DNA of 64,000 nucleotides from Artemisia argyi (Eukaryota > Streptophyta > Magnoliopsida > Asterales > Asteraceae), in the NCBI GenBank assembly GCA_030686995.1, contig JARVZY010002412.1:62001-126000 (forward strand). The letters run 5' to 3'. The position numbers and the translations under genes are program-made. A model generated the notes under the pieces. It was not told the origin of the DNA, made no database searches, and saw nothing but the letters and a program-made list of their open reading frames with translations. This document shows positions 1 through 9,790 of the stretch, one piece after another; the first letter of the stretch is position 1, and each line of letters begins with the position of its first letter.

Positions 1-418
1 ATTCACGGTCTTCTTTGGTCAGCTCCGAGAGCATTTTGACATTATCCCACACCGCTTTGGCTTCAGTGTTGAAGTTGATTAGCTTGTAAAAATCTTTGGG
101 CAACCCTTGTATTACTATGTTGGAGGCACGAATGTCAGCATCATAGCGCTTCTTTTCAACATCAGTGAGATCATTGTAAGTGCGTGGTCTATCAATTCCC
201 TGAACAACAGATCCATCCTCAGCACTGGAGATAGCATCTCTGGTTGTACCCATCTGCATATGACCTTCATCGATAGATCGTAGAATGTTCTCATCATTTT
301 CTTTACCCAAGCAGTACAATCTGATTCTTTGCGCCCATGATTCATAATCAGTCCTATCTAACATTGGAGGTCGGGTGTCGGACCCAGCAGCTTGAATGTC
401 ATCAGATACAGTCGACAT
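1..418 (-). CDS. Ty1/copia gag, N-terminal part (runs off the window)
   Basis: An open frame starts at the ATG at 416-418 on the minus strand (protein start MSTVSDD) and runs about 139 codons to the window edge without a stop. The pattern of tryptophans (ESWAQRI, KAVWDNV) and the IQGLPKDFYKLI segment fit the UBN2/Retrotran_gag family of plant copia elements, the structural protein that coats the RNA in virus-like particles. The start is supported by context: a minus-strand initiator-Met primer binding site and an LTR lie upstream at 1429-1445, about 1 kb away. The rest of the element lies left of the window. No stops are visible, so this part is not obviously decayed, but its LTR is split by the 31-kb element. 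Seen: frame and context. Known family: copia gag. Confidence is limited by partial length. Confidence 0.72.
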   Translation of the reverse strand, partial: MSTVSDDIQAAGSDTRPPMLDRTDYESWAQRIRLYCLGKENDENILRSIDEGHMQMGTTRDAISSAEDGSVVQGIDRPRTYNDLTDVEKKRYDADIRASNIVIQGLPKDFYKLINFNTEAKAVWDNVKMLSELTKEDRE

Positions 419-1428
419 CTCAAAGTCTTCAAACGGGATTTTACAGCTTTAGTGACTTAAACCGAGAAATGATTCTTTCTGGGGATTTTACTAAAGTCAA
501 CAAAAGAAACCGAAAGATATATTCAGCAGATTGAACTAATAGAGAGATACCAGATGAGTCACAGTTTGCATCAAGTGTTAAGTTGTGACAAGTCCAGTTG
601 CAATATAACCAATTGAGATTAGTCAAGTCGTAAGGATTATCTCACAACGTCATATCACAATTAGATCAATTGAAACGACTAAGGTTACAACAATACACGA
701 GTTGCAAATTGAATACCCAATCACATGAATCTCATCACTTAGTGAATTGCTAAATAATGTGAGATAGTCGCAACTGTATGCACTAATCGCAATATGTAAT
801 AACCGCAAGGAGAGAAAATCGCAGTGGAAGGTGACCGCAAGGTAGGTAACCACAGTGAAAGGTAATCACAGGATGAGTTAACCGCAGGGAGCAACTAACC
901 GCAGAGTACACAAACCACAAAATGGATTACACGCAAATCACTAACCACAGCAAATAGTAAACCGCAGAAACCAAACGTAGTCCACTAAACCGCAGAAGCT
1001 AAACGCAATCAGATAGTCTCAGATACCAATCGCAGAACACCTAATCGCAGGAGCTAGTCGCAGTAGACAAGAGTCCAAAGATGTCACTTTCCTTGCGATT
1101 TGTTTGTATTCCTAAAATAGTAATCGCAGACAAACTAACCACAGATATCAGGAGCTAATCGCAGTGAAGCAATGGAACAGTGGAGCTAATCGCAACAATG
1201 AAATACGACCAAAACTCAATCTAAACTTCAAATAAGCTTATGAAATATTAAAACCAACTGAAACACAATGTTGTACTAACACCAAGGATCATAAAAGTAC
1301 ATCTCTAACACATCTAATAACACAAGAAAGATCAAACTAAGATGTTTTGAAGAAAACACTTCTAACTCACAAAAACTACACAAAAACCACACCAAATCCA
1401 AATATCCAAGGCCCTAAGATGAAACCTT
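419..1428 (-). other. Untranslated leader of the minus-strand copia element
   Basis: This kilobase lies between the PBS and the gag ATG of the minus-strand copia element. It has no supported ORF. It is dominated by about 22 copies of a short CpG-containing motif between roughly 760 and 1196 (listed separately). The length is long for a copia leader. Confidence 0.6.
760..1196 (-). repeat. Array of about 22 degenerate CTGCGRTTA motifs in a copia leader
   Basis: On the plus strand the motif reads TAATCGCAG, TAACCGCAG or TAACCACAG and recurs about 22 times at irregular spacing of roughly 10-60 bp (for example near 783, 798, 877, 895, 956, 984, 1039, 1119, 1155 and 1186). Sequence between copies is not conserved, so this is a motif array and not a simple tandem duplication. 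It lies wholly inside the leader. Function is unknown; RNA packaging, dimerisation or protein binding are possibilities. Confidence 0.7.
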
Positions 1429-1442
1429 GGCTCTTGATACCA
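1429..1442 (-). other. Primer binding site (initiator tRNA-Met type), old copia element
   Basis: The minus strand reads TGGTATCAAGAGCC, close to the plant initiator-Met PBS (TGGTATCAGAGC). It sits two bases inside the CA end of the LTR at 1445, the expected position, and fixes the element's orientation as minus. Confidence 0.75.
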
Positions 1443-1444
1443 TT

Positions 1445-1697
1445 TGTAGAGAATAAATCAAGTCACAAACATGTGTGGTTCTTGTGGTTTGGTACGAATT
1501 AAGAAAGAAAGAAAGAAAAAGTGGAAGAGTTTTAGAGAGAGAAATAGATGGGAGCCTTGAGAGAAACTTGAAGTCTATTAGGTTGTGAATGAAGGTCCAA
1601 CCCTCTCCACATGTGGAGAGGGGTATTTATACTTATCCTACAAAGAAACATAAAAACGCCCACACCCGGGCTGTGGATCAGGCATACAGTGGGTAAG
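1445..1697 (-). mobile_element. 5' LTR of the old copia element, part 1 (split by the 31-kb element)
   Basis: The LTR ends on the minus strand with ...CTACA at 1445. A TATA-like box (minus strand TATAAATA, about 1624-1632) marks the promoter. The LTR is cut at 1697 by the 31-kb element; its remaining part continues at 32756-32892. Together they give about 390 bp, normal for a short copia LTR. Confidence 0.65.
1693..1697. repeat. Target site duplication GTAAG, left copy
   Basis: The five bases GTAAG directly left of the 31-kb element are repeated exactly at 32751-32755. This proves the outer boundaries of the insertion. Confidence 0.95.
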
Positions 1698-4600
1698 TGA
1701 TGAGTGCTCAAACACTCATCATTTTTGGTCTAATCTGAACTGCAAAACAGACAAAAACACTCAGAAATGCATCAAAATACTGAAAATATTTCAAAATTGT
1801 GTTTTATATGTTTTAGATGCAAAACGAGTAAAAACAAATGAAAAACGCACAAAGTTTGCAAAATTGGCAGTTTCAGTCCCCCAACTTTCATAAAATTACA
1901 AAACTAGTCCCTGTGCAATTATTTTGCAAGAAAAGTCAACCCAAGTCCCTTTAAAATAAAAAGTTATCAAAAATAACACTTGGGTAAAAGTTTTGGAAAA
2001 ATTACAAGTTCAGTCCCTGAGTTTCACAAATTGGCAATTTTGATCCCTGGACATTTAAATTTTGAAAAATATTAAATATTGGTCCTTGGGATATTTTAAC
2101 ATGGCATGTTTAGTCCTTGGTTTATTTATGGAAAATATGGCAGGAATGGCCCCTCAAAATCAGAAAGTTATATGTATGGTCCTTGTAATTTTATCACTTA
2201 AACCAAATTGGACCTTTTGTTACCAAATCCAAAACCAAACACAACCTGATCCACAAACAGCCCACCCCAAGCCCATTCATAAAACCGGCCCACTTTTCCT
2301 TTTTAATAATTCCCACCCCAGGCTACTGTTCATCTCCCTCATTCCCCAGCTTTCACGCAACTGTGTTCCCCCCCCCCCCCTCCTCCAAAGTCCTCACCAA
2401 CTTACCCACTATCATTAATATCTTCCACCAACCCAACCAAACCCCCCTCCTCATAAATTCCCTCACCAAACACCACATTATCTGCCAAAACATGCTTTCC
2501 CGCCAAAAAGGATTTGAAGGCTGAGATCAATTTACCCTCATCCAATGGTTCACAGGAGAAGTGGGAAAGCACCAGGAGCTCACATGGGTCTATATAAGTC
2601 AAACAAGAAAGAAAAAAAAGAGAGCAGTAGAGTAGTATTAGAATAGCTTTAGTTCTAGTTAGGTCGACATAGTGTAATTTTTATCAATTCAGTTGTAATC
2701 TTTGCTTTTCTTGTGTAATATTAATCACTTTTGTACTCTAAATCTATTCTAAGCTTTTAATTTGAAGTTTGCTTTTAAATTCTAACTTTGGTATTTTTGA
2801 ATGAAATTTACAAAGTCACTTAAACTTGGTAAAAATTGTTGTTTCTTGTTTGTGTAAGTTCACTAAAGATTAGTTATCAGCTTCTCAAAGTTTTTTTTAT
2901 CATGTAAATTAGTTTAGTTAAATAAAATAAAAAAATAAAAAAATAAAAAATAAAAAATAGTGAAGAATAGAAAGCAAGGAAGAAGAGAAGGATAGGCTGT
3001 GGAAACATGGTTTAGAACTCAAGGGAGTAATAGGATTGTGAAATTGGGTACTTGTACACCTCAGTTCTTGCTTGGATCAAATTGTAAGAAATCTCCATAT
3101 ATTCATGCATAGTCTGCTATTTGAGATTATTGTTGTTGATTATTGTTTACTTGTGTTTAACCATGCCTCTTTACTGATAATCTAAGTGGATTCAGTGTTT
3201 TATGGGCTTAAACCTTTAAGTGGCTTTGAATATTGTTGAAACTGCCATATTAAAGGAGTGTTTGGATTAGTGATTTGCTCAGTGATTCTGTTGTTATTTT
3301 GGTGTTGTTCTAGTGTTTGTAGGTTGCATTAGTTATTGGTAGATCAGTAGAAACATCAAACCTTGGTCGCATTTGCAAAATAGTCAATATCACCATTATC
3401 TCACCACCACAGTTAACTGTGGTGGTATTTAAGATCCATAAACCCCTAACTTATCTTGTAACTTGTAGCTTTAGGTTATTTTAACTTTATTTCACCTTAT
3501 TACAACATAATCAATCAGTAGATTAAGCCCAAACTTCATAAAAGTCAAATAAGCAAGTTTTTACAAAAGTCAAAGTTCATGCAATTCAGATTTTTGCAAA
3601 ATTTCGAGGATTTGTTTTGATTTTTGTGTGTTGATTCAGAGTATGAAACTTGTTTAATTTGGTTGTCTACCACCTCAACTCTTAAGTCCTAGCTTGTTTA
3701 TATTTTTGTGAAATTTGTGTGGGGCCCCACCATTGCCCAAAGTGGGCTGCAGGGTGGCTGTTTCCCCTGCTGCACCAGCAGACACCACCACCACCACCAC
3801 TTGGTGGTGGTTTTCTGATCACCCCAGTGGGTCCCATGGCCAAAACCTTGTTCCTCCCAACCCCCCTCCTGGTAGGCTTGGGATATTGACCCCTTGTTTG
3901 ACCTGAAACCCCCTGGGTCCCACTTGGATTTGGACCTAAACCTTGTCCCATTTTCTGAGTAGATAAAGTTTCATTGAGCTTATTTGTGAGCTTAATAGCT
4001 TATTCTGTGGTTCTTTCTTGCTTTTTCTAGCTTAATTTAGTTCACTTAACTTATTTTCATCTTATTTCACCATTGTGGGTCCCCCTAGCTGCCTAAATCA
4101 CCATTTTCCCTTGACAGTTGACCAAAGTCAACTGTCACAACTTATTGGCTTATTCTGGCTTATTTTTTATTTTCTAAAAACTTGTTTTTTACAAAAGTTG
4201 TTAGTTTTTAGGTTTTAAATAGGTTGGTAAAAGAAAAACAAGAAAATCCAATTTACTATTAAGTGATAGTTTCTATTTAATTTTATTTAAATTTTATTTT
4301 TCATTTTTAGATTTTAATTAAGTACTTAGCTATTTTATATTTTTCTTAAATTCCTAGTATATTAAAGTATTTATAATAATTTTCTCAGATTTTTACTTTA
4401 TCATTTAGTACTTATTAGAATTAATCTTAGTTTTATTAATAATTAAGTAATAATTAGTTTTAAATAGCATAATTAGTATTTATTAAGTAAAACCTAGTTT
4501 TTATATTATTTATAACTTTTATATGTTATAAAATAATTTTAGAAATTTTATTAGAATTTTTACTGTTCATTTGTTATTTTTCTTAATTTAAAATAGTTTA

Positions 4601-5244
4601 ATTAGGTAATTAATAATTAATTAGTAATTTATTAATAGAAAAATCACAAAAAGACAAAAATACATATTTTTAATTTTAAAACTTATTTTTAGTTATTTTA
4701 TAATTTTAGAAATTTTATTTTCATTTTTCTACTATTTAATTAGTATTAAATTATATTTAAGTGTTTTAAATATTAATAATTAGTAATAATTAGTAATTAA
4801 TTAATATTAAATAATTAATTAGTGTAAAAATTTATTTTCTTTTTCTAAAAATTTTCTTTTATCTTTTAGTTTGTAAAAAAGTCATTTTCACCCCCTAGGT
4901 GTTTTCAGATTTCAGTTTTTACTTTTTATTTTGTACGTTTACGTTTTATTTAAACGTAACGCACGCGTTTTTAAGTTTTAAACGTTTTTGGTTTTTCATA
5001 CTTCCCTGTCTTATTCATATAGCTTGTTTAAGCTATTTCTTCATATATTCCTTAGCTTAATCACACACAAACCCTTTTCCTGTCCAAATTCACCCGATCA
5101 CAAGCCGTTTAAATACAATTCGCACCTCGTCGGGACATAACGACCCGGGGAAACACTATATTCCGCGGAGCATTGAGCCTTAGGAGTTTGACTTGGTTGA
5201 CCACATCCGTGGTTGAATTTAGTTGACTGCTTTTGCCTCAATCA
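1698..5244 (+). repeat. 5' LTR of the 31-kb element
   Basis: The LTR begins TGATGAGTGCTC and ends GCCTCAATCA, and is about 3,547 bp. It matches 29214-32750 nearly base for base with scattered substitutions and small indels. A TATATAAG box at 2591-2598 marks the promoter, giving a U3 of about 0.9 kb and an unusually long R/U5 of about 2.6 kb. The part from about 4150 to 4900 is extremely AT-rich. No ORF in it is convincing. Confidence 0.95.
2591..2598 (+). promoter_or_regulatory. TATA box of the 31-kb element LTR
   Basis: TATATAAG lies in otherwise mixed sequence about 890 bp into the LTR and is conserved in the 3' LTR (30107-30114). A purine-rich stretch follows, as is common at plant LTR start sites. 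Confidence 0.55.
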
Positions 5245-5249
5245 AATTT

Positions 5250-5267
5250 TGGCGCCGCTGCCAGGGA
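5250..5267 (+). other. Primer binding site (tRNA-Asp type) of the 31-kb element
   Basis: TGGCGCCGCTGCCAGGGA starts five bases after the LTR end. It resembles the tRNA-Asp PBS used by Athila and related plant Ty3 elements. The Athila-like element nested at 5888-13890 has the same kind of PBS. Confidence 0.85.
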
Positions 5268-5437
5268 GGTGTGCGCGCTATTCTAAACGGTTTTCTGATT
5301 AGTGATTTTGGAATTCATTCCTTTGTACATTTACCCATCCTTGTTCATATCTTTTCATAAAAAACCCAAAAATATTTTTCCTTACCCTCTATCCATTTGA
5401 TTCTACCTTCTTATACCCCTCTCATGTATAATTCTAA

Positions 5438-5887
5438 ATGACATCTCTCGATGACGATTTCTTTAAACAATGGGCCTTTGAGAGCAAAATTGAAAAACTT
5501 ATGGCCTTGTCAAAAATATTGAGATGTCGTAGTGATTATGATGGACCTTCGATTCCTATTCCCTCTCCGGTGAGGGAAATGAATCAAGAAACCAAGGTGA
5601 CAAAGGACCATGTACTTCCATCTGACGATGGAAGTGCTAAATACGTCCAACCTACGGTTGTCCAAAAACCTAAGCTCACAATTGATCCTAGCCTTTCACG
5701 ATGTAAGGTTATAAGGTCGTCAAGCAAACGTACAGAGCTTAGGGCAGTGACTGAAAAGAACGACTTGCCCAATCTTCACGTTTATCAAGAACCAAAACCC
5801 GAGACCATAACGGAAGTGGTGGAAATTGCTAGCTCTAAGAGCACACCACTTGTCCCACCTCCGGCTTTTATTCCTTGTGTTGGTTGT
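5438..5887 (+). CDS. Novel ORF of the 31-kb element, part 1 (N-terminal 150 codons)
   Basis: The frame opens with ATG at 5438 (MTSLDDDFF), about 170 bp after the PBS, and stays open for exactly 150 codons until the Athila-like element interrupts it. It is rich in Ser, Pro, Lys and Glu with no membrane segment, and ends in a proline stretch followed by the first cysteines (CVGC). I see no capsid-type gag fold or catalytic motif. The frame resumes without shift at 13896, after the TSD copy. Uncharacterised proteins of this type are frequent in Asteraceae retroelement annotations, from memory; function is unknown. It may be a structural or RNA-binding protein that replaces gag. Confidence 0.7.
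5883..5887. repeat. Target site duplication GTTGT, left copy
   Basis: GTTGT is repeated at 13891-13895, directly flanking the Athila-like element. Confidence 0.93.
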
Positions 5888-6848
5888 TGATGCGTGGGAA
5901 TCGCAACAGGCTTTACCTCTCGAGGGATCTCGAGAAGCTTACAACCCCCACCAGGCAGTGTACCTGATCGTTGTAGTATAGTATAGTGACAAGTACCGGG
6001 GGATTGATCGTTCAGCTTAGGAATAGTGTCGCTAGGATTAGAAAGCCTAAATACTAGTTCTAAAGGTGATGGATGATTATTTTTGTGTTTTTATATTTTA
6101 TGGAAAAACAAATTAAAATCTCGGGTTTGAAAGATTTGGGCGGAATTAGTTACTAATCAACTAACCCAATACTAAGATGCAATCAAAATAAAATACTAAA
6201 AATGAAAATAAACTAATTTATACTAAGGTTGTGAGCAGTAATTGGAGAAAATGTGTTTACTTAGATTTCACTACTCCCTAGATATCTTTTACACGTTAAT
6301 TACTTGTTATAATTGCATGGATGACGGATCGTATTCCTTAATACCATTCATAGGGTGGCACACATAACTCCCCAATTCTATGAGCTCTTATCTCCTCCTA
6401 CACCATGCGCAGCACAACTATTCGGATTGTAAACAGTGGCTCATGCATTAAATACAACCAATAAAGACCTAGTGCGCGTTGGTTCATGTTTCTTAAGACG
6501 TTCAAGCATGTTACCAATTGGAGATCTGCCAGTTTTCTTAAGCCTAACATATAAATCATTCATCCAAGACAAGAATAAACAAGTAATCAACACATAATTA
6601 ATATCTAGGTTCCATTAGATCTAAGCAAACACAAGATAGATCTAGCCTAGCATTATTGAATTAAGACAAGAACATGATATAGACAACCAACACATAGACA
6701 TATTGATTGAATTAGAAGAACACTTATCTTGATTAATCATGCAAGGTATCAAGGGGTTGGAACCCTTGAAAAACCTGTAAACTTACACCAAAATCGTACT
6801 TAGGGTTTCTCCCAAAACTTCTCTCTTTTAATGTGAAAAATTAGAAAA

Positions 6849-6858
6849 CTATATATAG
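6849..6858 (-). promoter_or_regulatory. TATA box of the Athila-like LTR
   Basis: CTATATATAG is present on the minus strand in both LTRs (right copy about 13445-13454). It lies about 12 bp downstream, in the minus direction, of the first inverted TGACG site. Confidence 0.6.
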
Positions 6859-6869
6859 AAAAAGGGGTC

Positions 6870-7090
6870 TGACGGCGTCAAGACCAAATAGGTGACGCCG
6901 TCACCTCGCCGCCAAAACAATCCTCGGACTGCCTAGACCTACATTTGACGCCGTCAAGAACAATTCATTTCCAGGCCGTCATGACTTTTACTCTTGACGC
7001 CCTACCTTCATGACGCCGTCAAAACTCTTCTGAGTCGTCATGGAATTTTACTCTTGACGCCGTCAGGGAACTACTCTTGACGCCGTCATG
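6870..7090 (-). promoter_or_regulatory. Cluster of TGACG-N-CGTCA sites upstream of the LTR TATA box
   Basis: TGACGCCGTCA or its complement TGACGGCGTCA occurs at 6870-6880, about 6892, 6943, 7011, 7055 and 7077, with partial copies between. Each is two inverted TGACG cores separated by one base. TGACG is the core of as-1 sites bound by plant TGA-class bZIP factors. The cluster is repeated in the right LTR (about 13466-13690), and two more copies lie at about 9317-9350. Confidence 0.65.
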
Positions 7091-7294
7091 CACTGTTCCC
7101 AGCATGGAAAATTAAGACTTTGGCGTTTTCTTCATTTTTATGCTCCAAAAACGTCCGAATTGCTTCCTTTTCCAGATTTCACTCCCAAAGTACCTAAAAT
7201 CACAAAAGGAACGATTTAGGGAAATATTTGATCAAATAAATTCGGATTCAGGCTTAAATGACCCCCTAAAAACGGATCATTTTTCGCCTCATCA

Positions 7295-7334
7295 TATACC
7301 CTTACACTTGAGATTTGCTTGTCCTTAAGCAAAT
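7295..7334 (-). other. Terminal hairpin and polypurine tract of the Athila-like element
   Basis: On the minus strand a perfect 8-bp hairpin (7313-7334, loop AAGGAC) is followed by CTCAAGTGTAAGGGTATA, which abuts the 3' LTR. The purine-rich tract is the likely plus-strand primer. The internal copy at about 8905-8944 has the same design. Confidence 0.6.
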
Positions 7335-7905
7335 GCGCTTTTATTCTACTCAAAATACAAGTTAGGGGTCATTTAACACTAATATAAAAGTAATTACAAC
7401 AAATAATCGTTCCACTAAAGACCAATAGACAAGCACGGAGGTCATACACAAGCACCTCACAAATAGTGTTTAGATACTCACATCTCTCGGGTGTAATAAA
7501 GTGTAAATTACAATATGGAAACGGAAGATATCTCTCACTACCTGTCATAGCAAAACAGATTACCATAGGCTTGGGAAAGGATCAAACCTCCACCACATGG
7601 CGTAAGCACCTAGGATAAACTATCAAAGAGGTCTTTTAAAGGGTTGTAACGTTAGATGTAGGGATATGAAATACACGGTTTTGTTGGATAAAGGAAGTTT
7701 TACTGGTGGCGAGTTAACAATCTTGGTTAATTACATGTACAATGTGGCGTTGCTAAGCCAAGACTAGACTCGACTTAAGCTAATAAATGAAAAATAACAA
7801 AAACATAAAATGAACATAGAATAAAAAGGGATGGTAGTCCGTATGTTTTTTCTCTTTTTTCCTTTTCTATTTTTTTCTTTTCTTTTTCTTGATTTTTTTT
7901 TTTCG

Positions 7906-7945
<40 letters not shown>

Positions 7946-8904
7946 ATACACTCTTACCCTACCATCCAAAATAATACATCATAGGGGATTGAACATTCCC
8001 CTTACATTTGAATTTTTTACATACTTTACATTAAACTAATCTAATTACTCGAATCAAGACAATTAAAACACTTGGTATACTTTTAAATAGTAACGCACAT
8101 ATGGGGGTAATATATGATGTTCTTCCCCATTACTCCATAACACAAGGTACTTTACCCATGAGTCCCAATTGTCCCAAAACAATATGTACAAGATATGACT
8201 CGACTTAGCAACCATGTAATCAATTAGACAACTAACAAAGGGTTTAAACAATTAACAATAATGCACTAAAAATGAGCGCATACACGAAAGGCTAAGGCGA
8301 TTTGGTTGTACATTTAAGTGGGGTGTAACAAATTCTTCCTTTAAGTAAAATACTTAAAGTTAGAAACGAAAAGATAGGCTCGGAGGGGTGTGCTAGGGGT
8401 TTCGTGTACTAAAAATGAGTACAACGCTAAGGGTGTGGGAAAAATTAGTTGACTTAACTAGCCAAGTAATATGAGTTAAATGGTCAAGTAATTATGATAC
8501 GGGTTTAACACAAGGGTGATCCTAATGCCTCTTATCGTGTAGTAAATCCTACCACACGAATGTAGTCTCACTAGCGGTCTCGGGATGCATCACTAACGCA
8601 AGTTCTAGAATCTAAATGCTACCGGTACACTCATAAGCACTAATAATGAATGCTTTTCCTATCAAATCTAAAGGCGAACCTCACATATTTGGGTGGAAAA
8701 TTTTTCTGAATATACGGTTATGTGCTAGTCATACAATCTCCTATCAATGAGACGCTTGCTATGGCTAAAGTTAAATGTTGTAAAAAAATTTAAATTTGGC
8801 GCTAAAATTGCACTAACAAGTATTTCTCATAGTTTTATTACACATCTACCATAAAACAAAACAAACTCAAGCGAAAGTGCATATGTAAGGTATCATCTTT
8901 TTAC

Positions 8905-8944
8905 CCTCCCCTTACACTTAAGATGAACATTGTCCCCAATGTTC
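8905..8944 (-). other. Internal hairpin plus PPT-like tract
   Basis: The minus strand has GAACATTG, loop GGGA, CAATGTTC (8925-8944), followed by ATCTTAAGTGTAAGGGGAGGG. The 31-kb element has the equivalent at 28619-28655 with compensating stem changes. Confidence 0.6.
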
Positions 8945-9790
8945 AAGTAAAGAATGTAAAAGTGAAAAAGTAAAGAGAATGAAATCAAATACTCCCCTGA
9001 TTCGCTTGGTATGGATAATAGGATGGCCAGGTTAAATCTTCCTCCAAGAAAATGAACAATCAAAGCTTCACTTCCAGAATATAAATCATCTTCTTGTCAT
9101 ACATAACCTGTAAAACCTGACAAAATAGACAAGACAACCTCGCGTAAAATCGGCGGCATCCTATATAAGTTACTAAATCCTAGAAAACAAGATAAGATAT
9201 AATGCTTGTGGAATGAAGTTTGCAGATCTCCTGGAGATTATAACTTAATAATTCACAAAAACCATAAGACTCCGTTAGAAAAAACAAAACCGGTAAAATT
9301 TCCAGATTTTAACTCCTGACGCCGTCAAGAGTTATCTAGTGACGCCGTCAGAAGTGACCTGCAGAAATTCTTATGTTAAGTTTCCGGAAAATTTCTGGAA
9401 AAACTTGGTTCTACTTCCTGGAAAATCCTGCAAAACTTCATTATGACTCAATACAAGCATTTGACTCTAACAAATACTAATACACATGTCCATTTAATAT
9501 TGTTGTGGTTCATGCTCAATTTCATTCTTATAAACAAATTTGGATCTCCCTTACACTTATCTTTTGCAAAATACCTTTATATGCAATTAAGACGAAGTTA
9601 AAAACAAAATAAAGCATTCTCACAATTTACTTTGAAACATGAGCCACAAACAACAAAAATAAAACATGCATACAGAAACAAATAAAAACAAACAAACAAA
9701 CAAATAAAAACACACAAAACATGGGTTGCCTCCCAAGAAGCGCTTTTCTTTATTTACGAGTCTTGTAGCTAGACTCAAGGTCATGGGTTA

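Larger units (their letters stand above)
5888..7294 (-). repeat. 3' LTR (left copy) of the Athila-like element
   Basis: The 1,407-bp copy has the same length as 12484-13890 and differs by a modest number of substitutions. The minus-strand promoter includes a CTATATATAG box at 6849-6858 with a TGACG-rich cluster immediately upstream (6870-7090). Confidence 0.95.
7295..9790 (-). other. 3' non-coding region of the Athila-like element
   Basis: No ORF or pol motif is supported here. It contains a 36-base T tract (7908-7943), a perfect 8-bp hairpin next to an internal PPT-like tract (about 8905-8944), a terminal hairpin and PPT (7295-7334), and two more inverted TGACG sites near 9317 and 9340. Directly after the ORF stop (minus strand, 9721-9775) there is a GAGTC...GACTC hairpin followed by AAGCGCTT and TTGGGAGGCAACCCA. 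That arrangement also follows the last ORF of the 31-kb element in altered sequence. Confidence 0.7.

Noticed and set aside
2062..2418. 118-codon frame in the 31-kb element LTR, also at 29578-29934
   Set aside because: It is repeated only because LTRs are repeated. Composition is low-complexity and it spans the U3 region upstream of the TATA box.
7775..7969. Lysine-rich frame
   Set aside because: It is a translation of a T tract on the minus strand.
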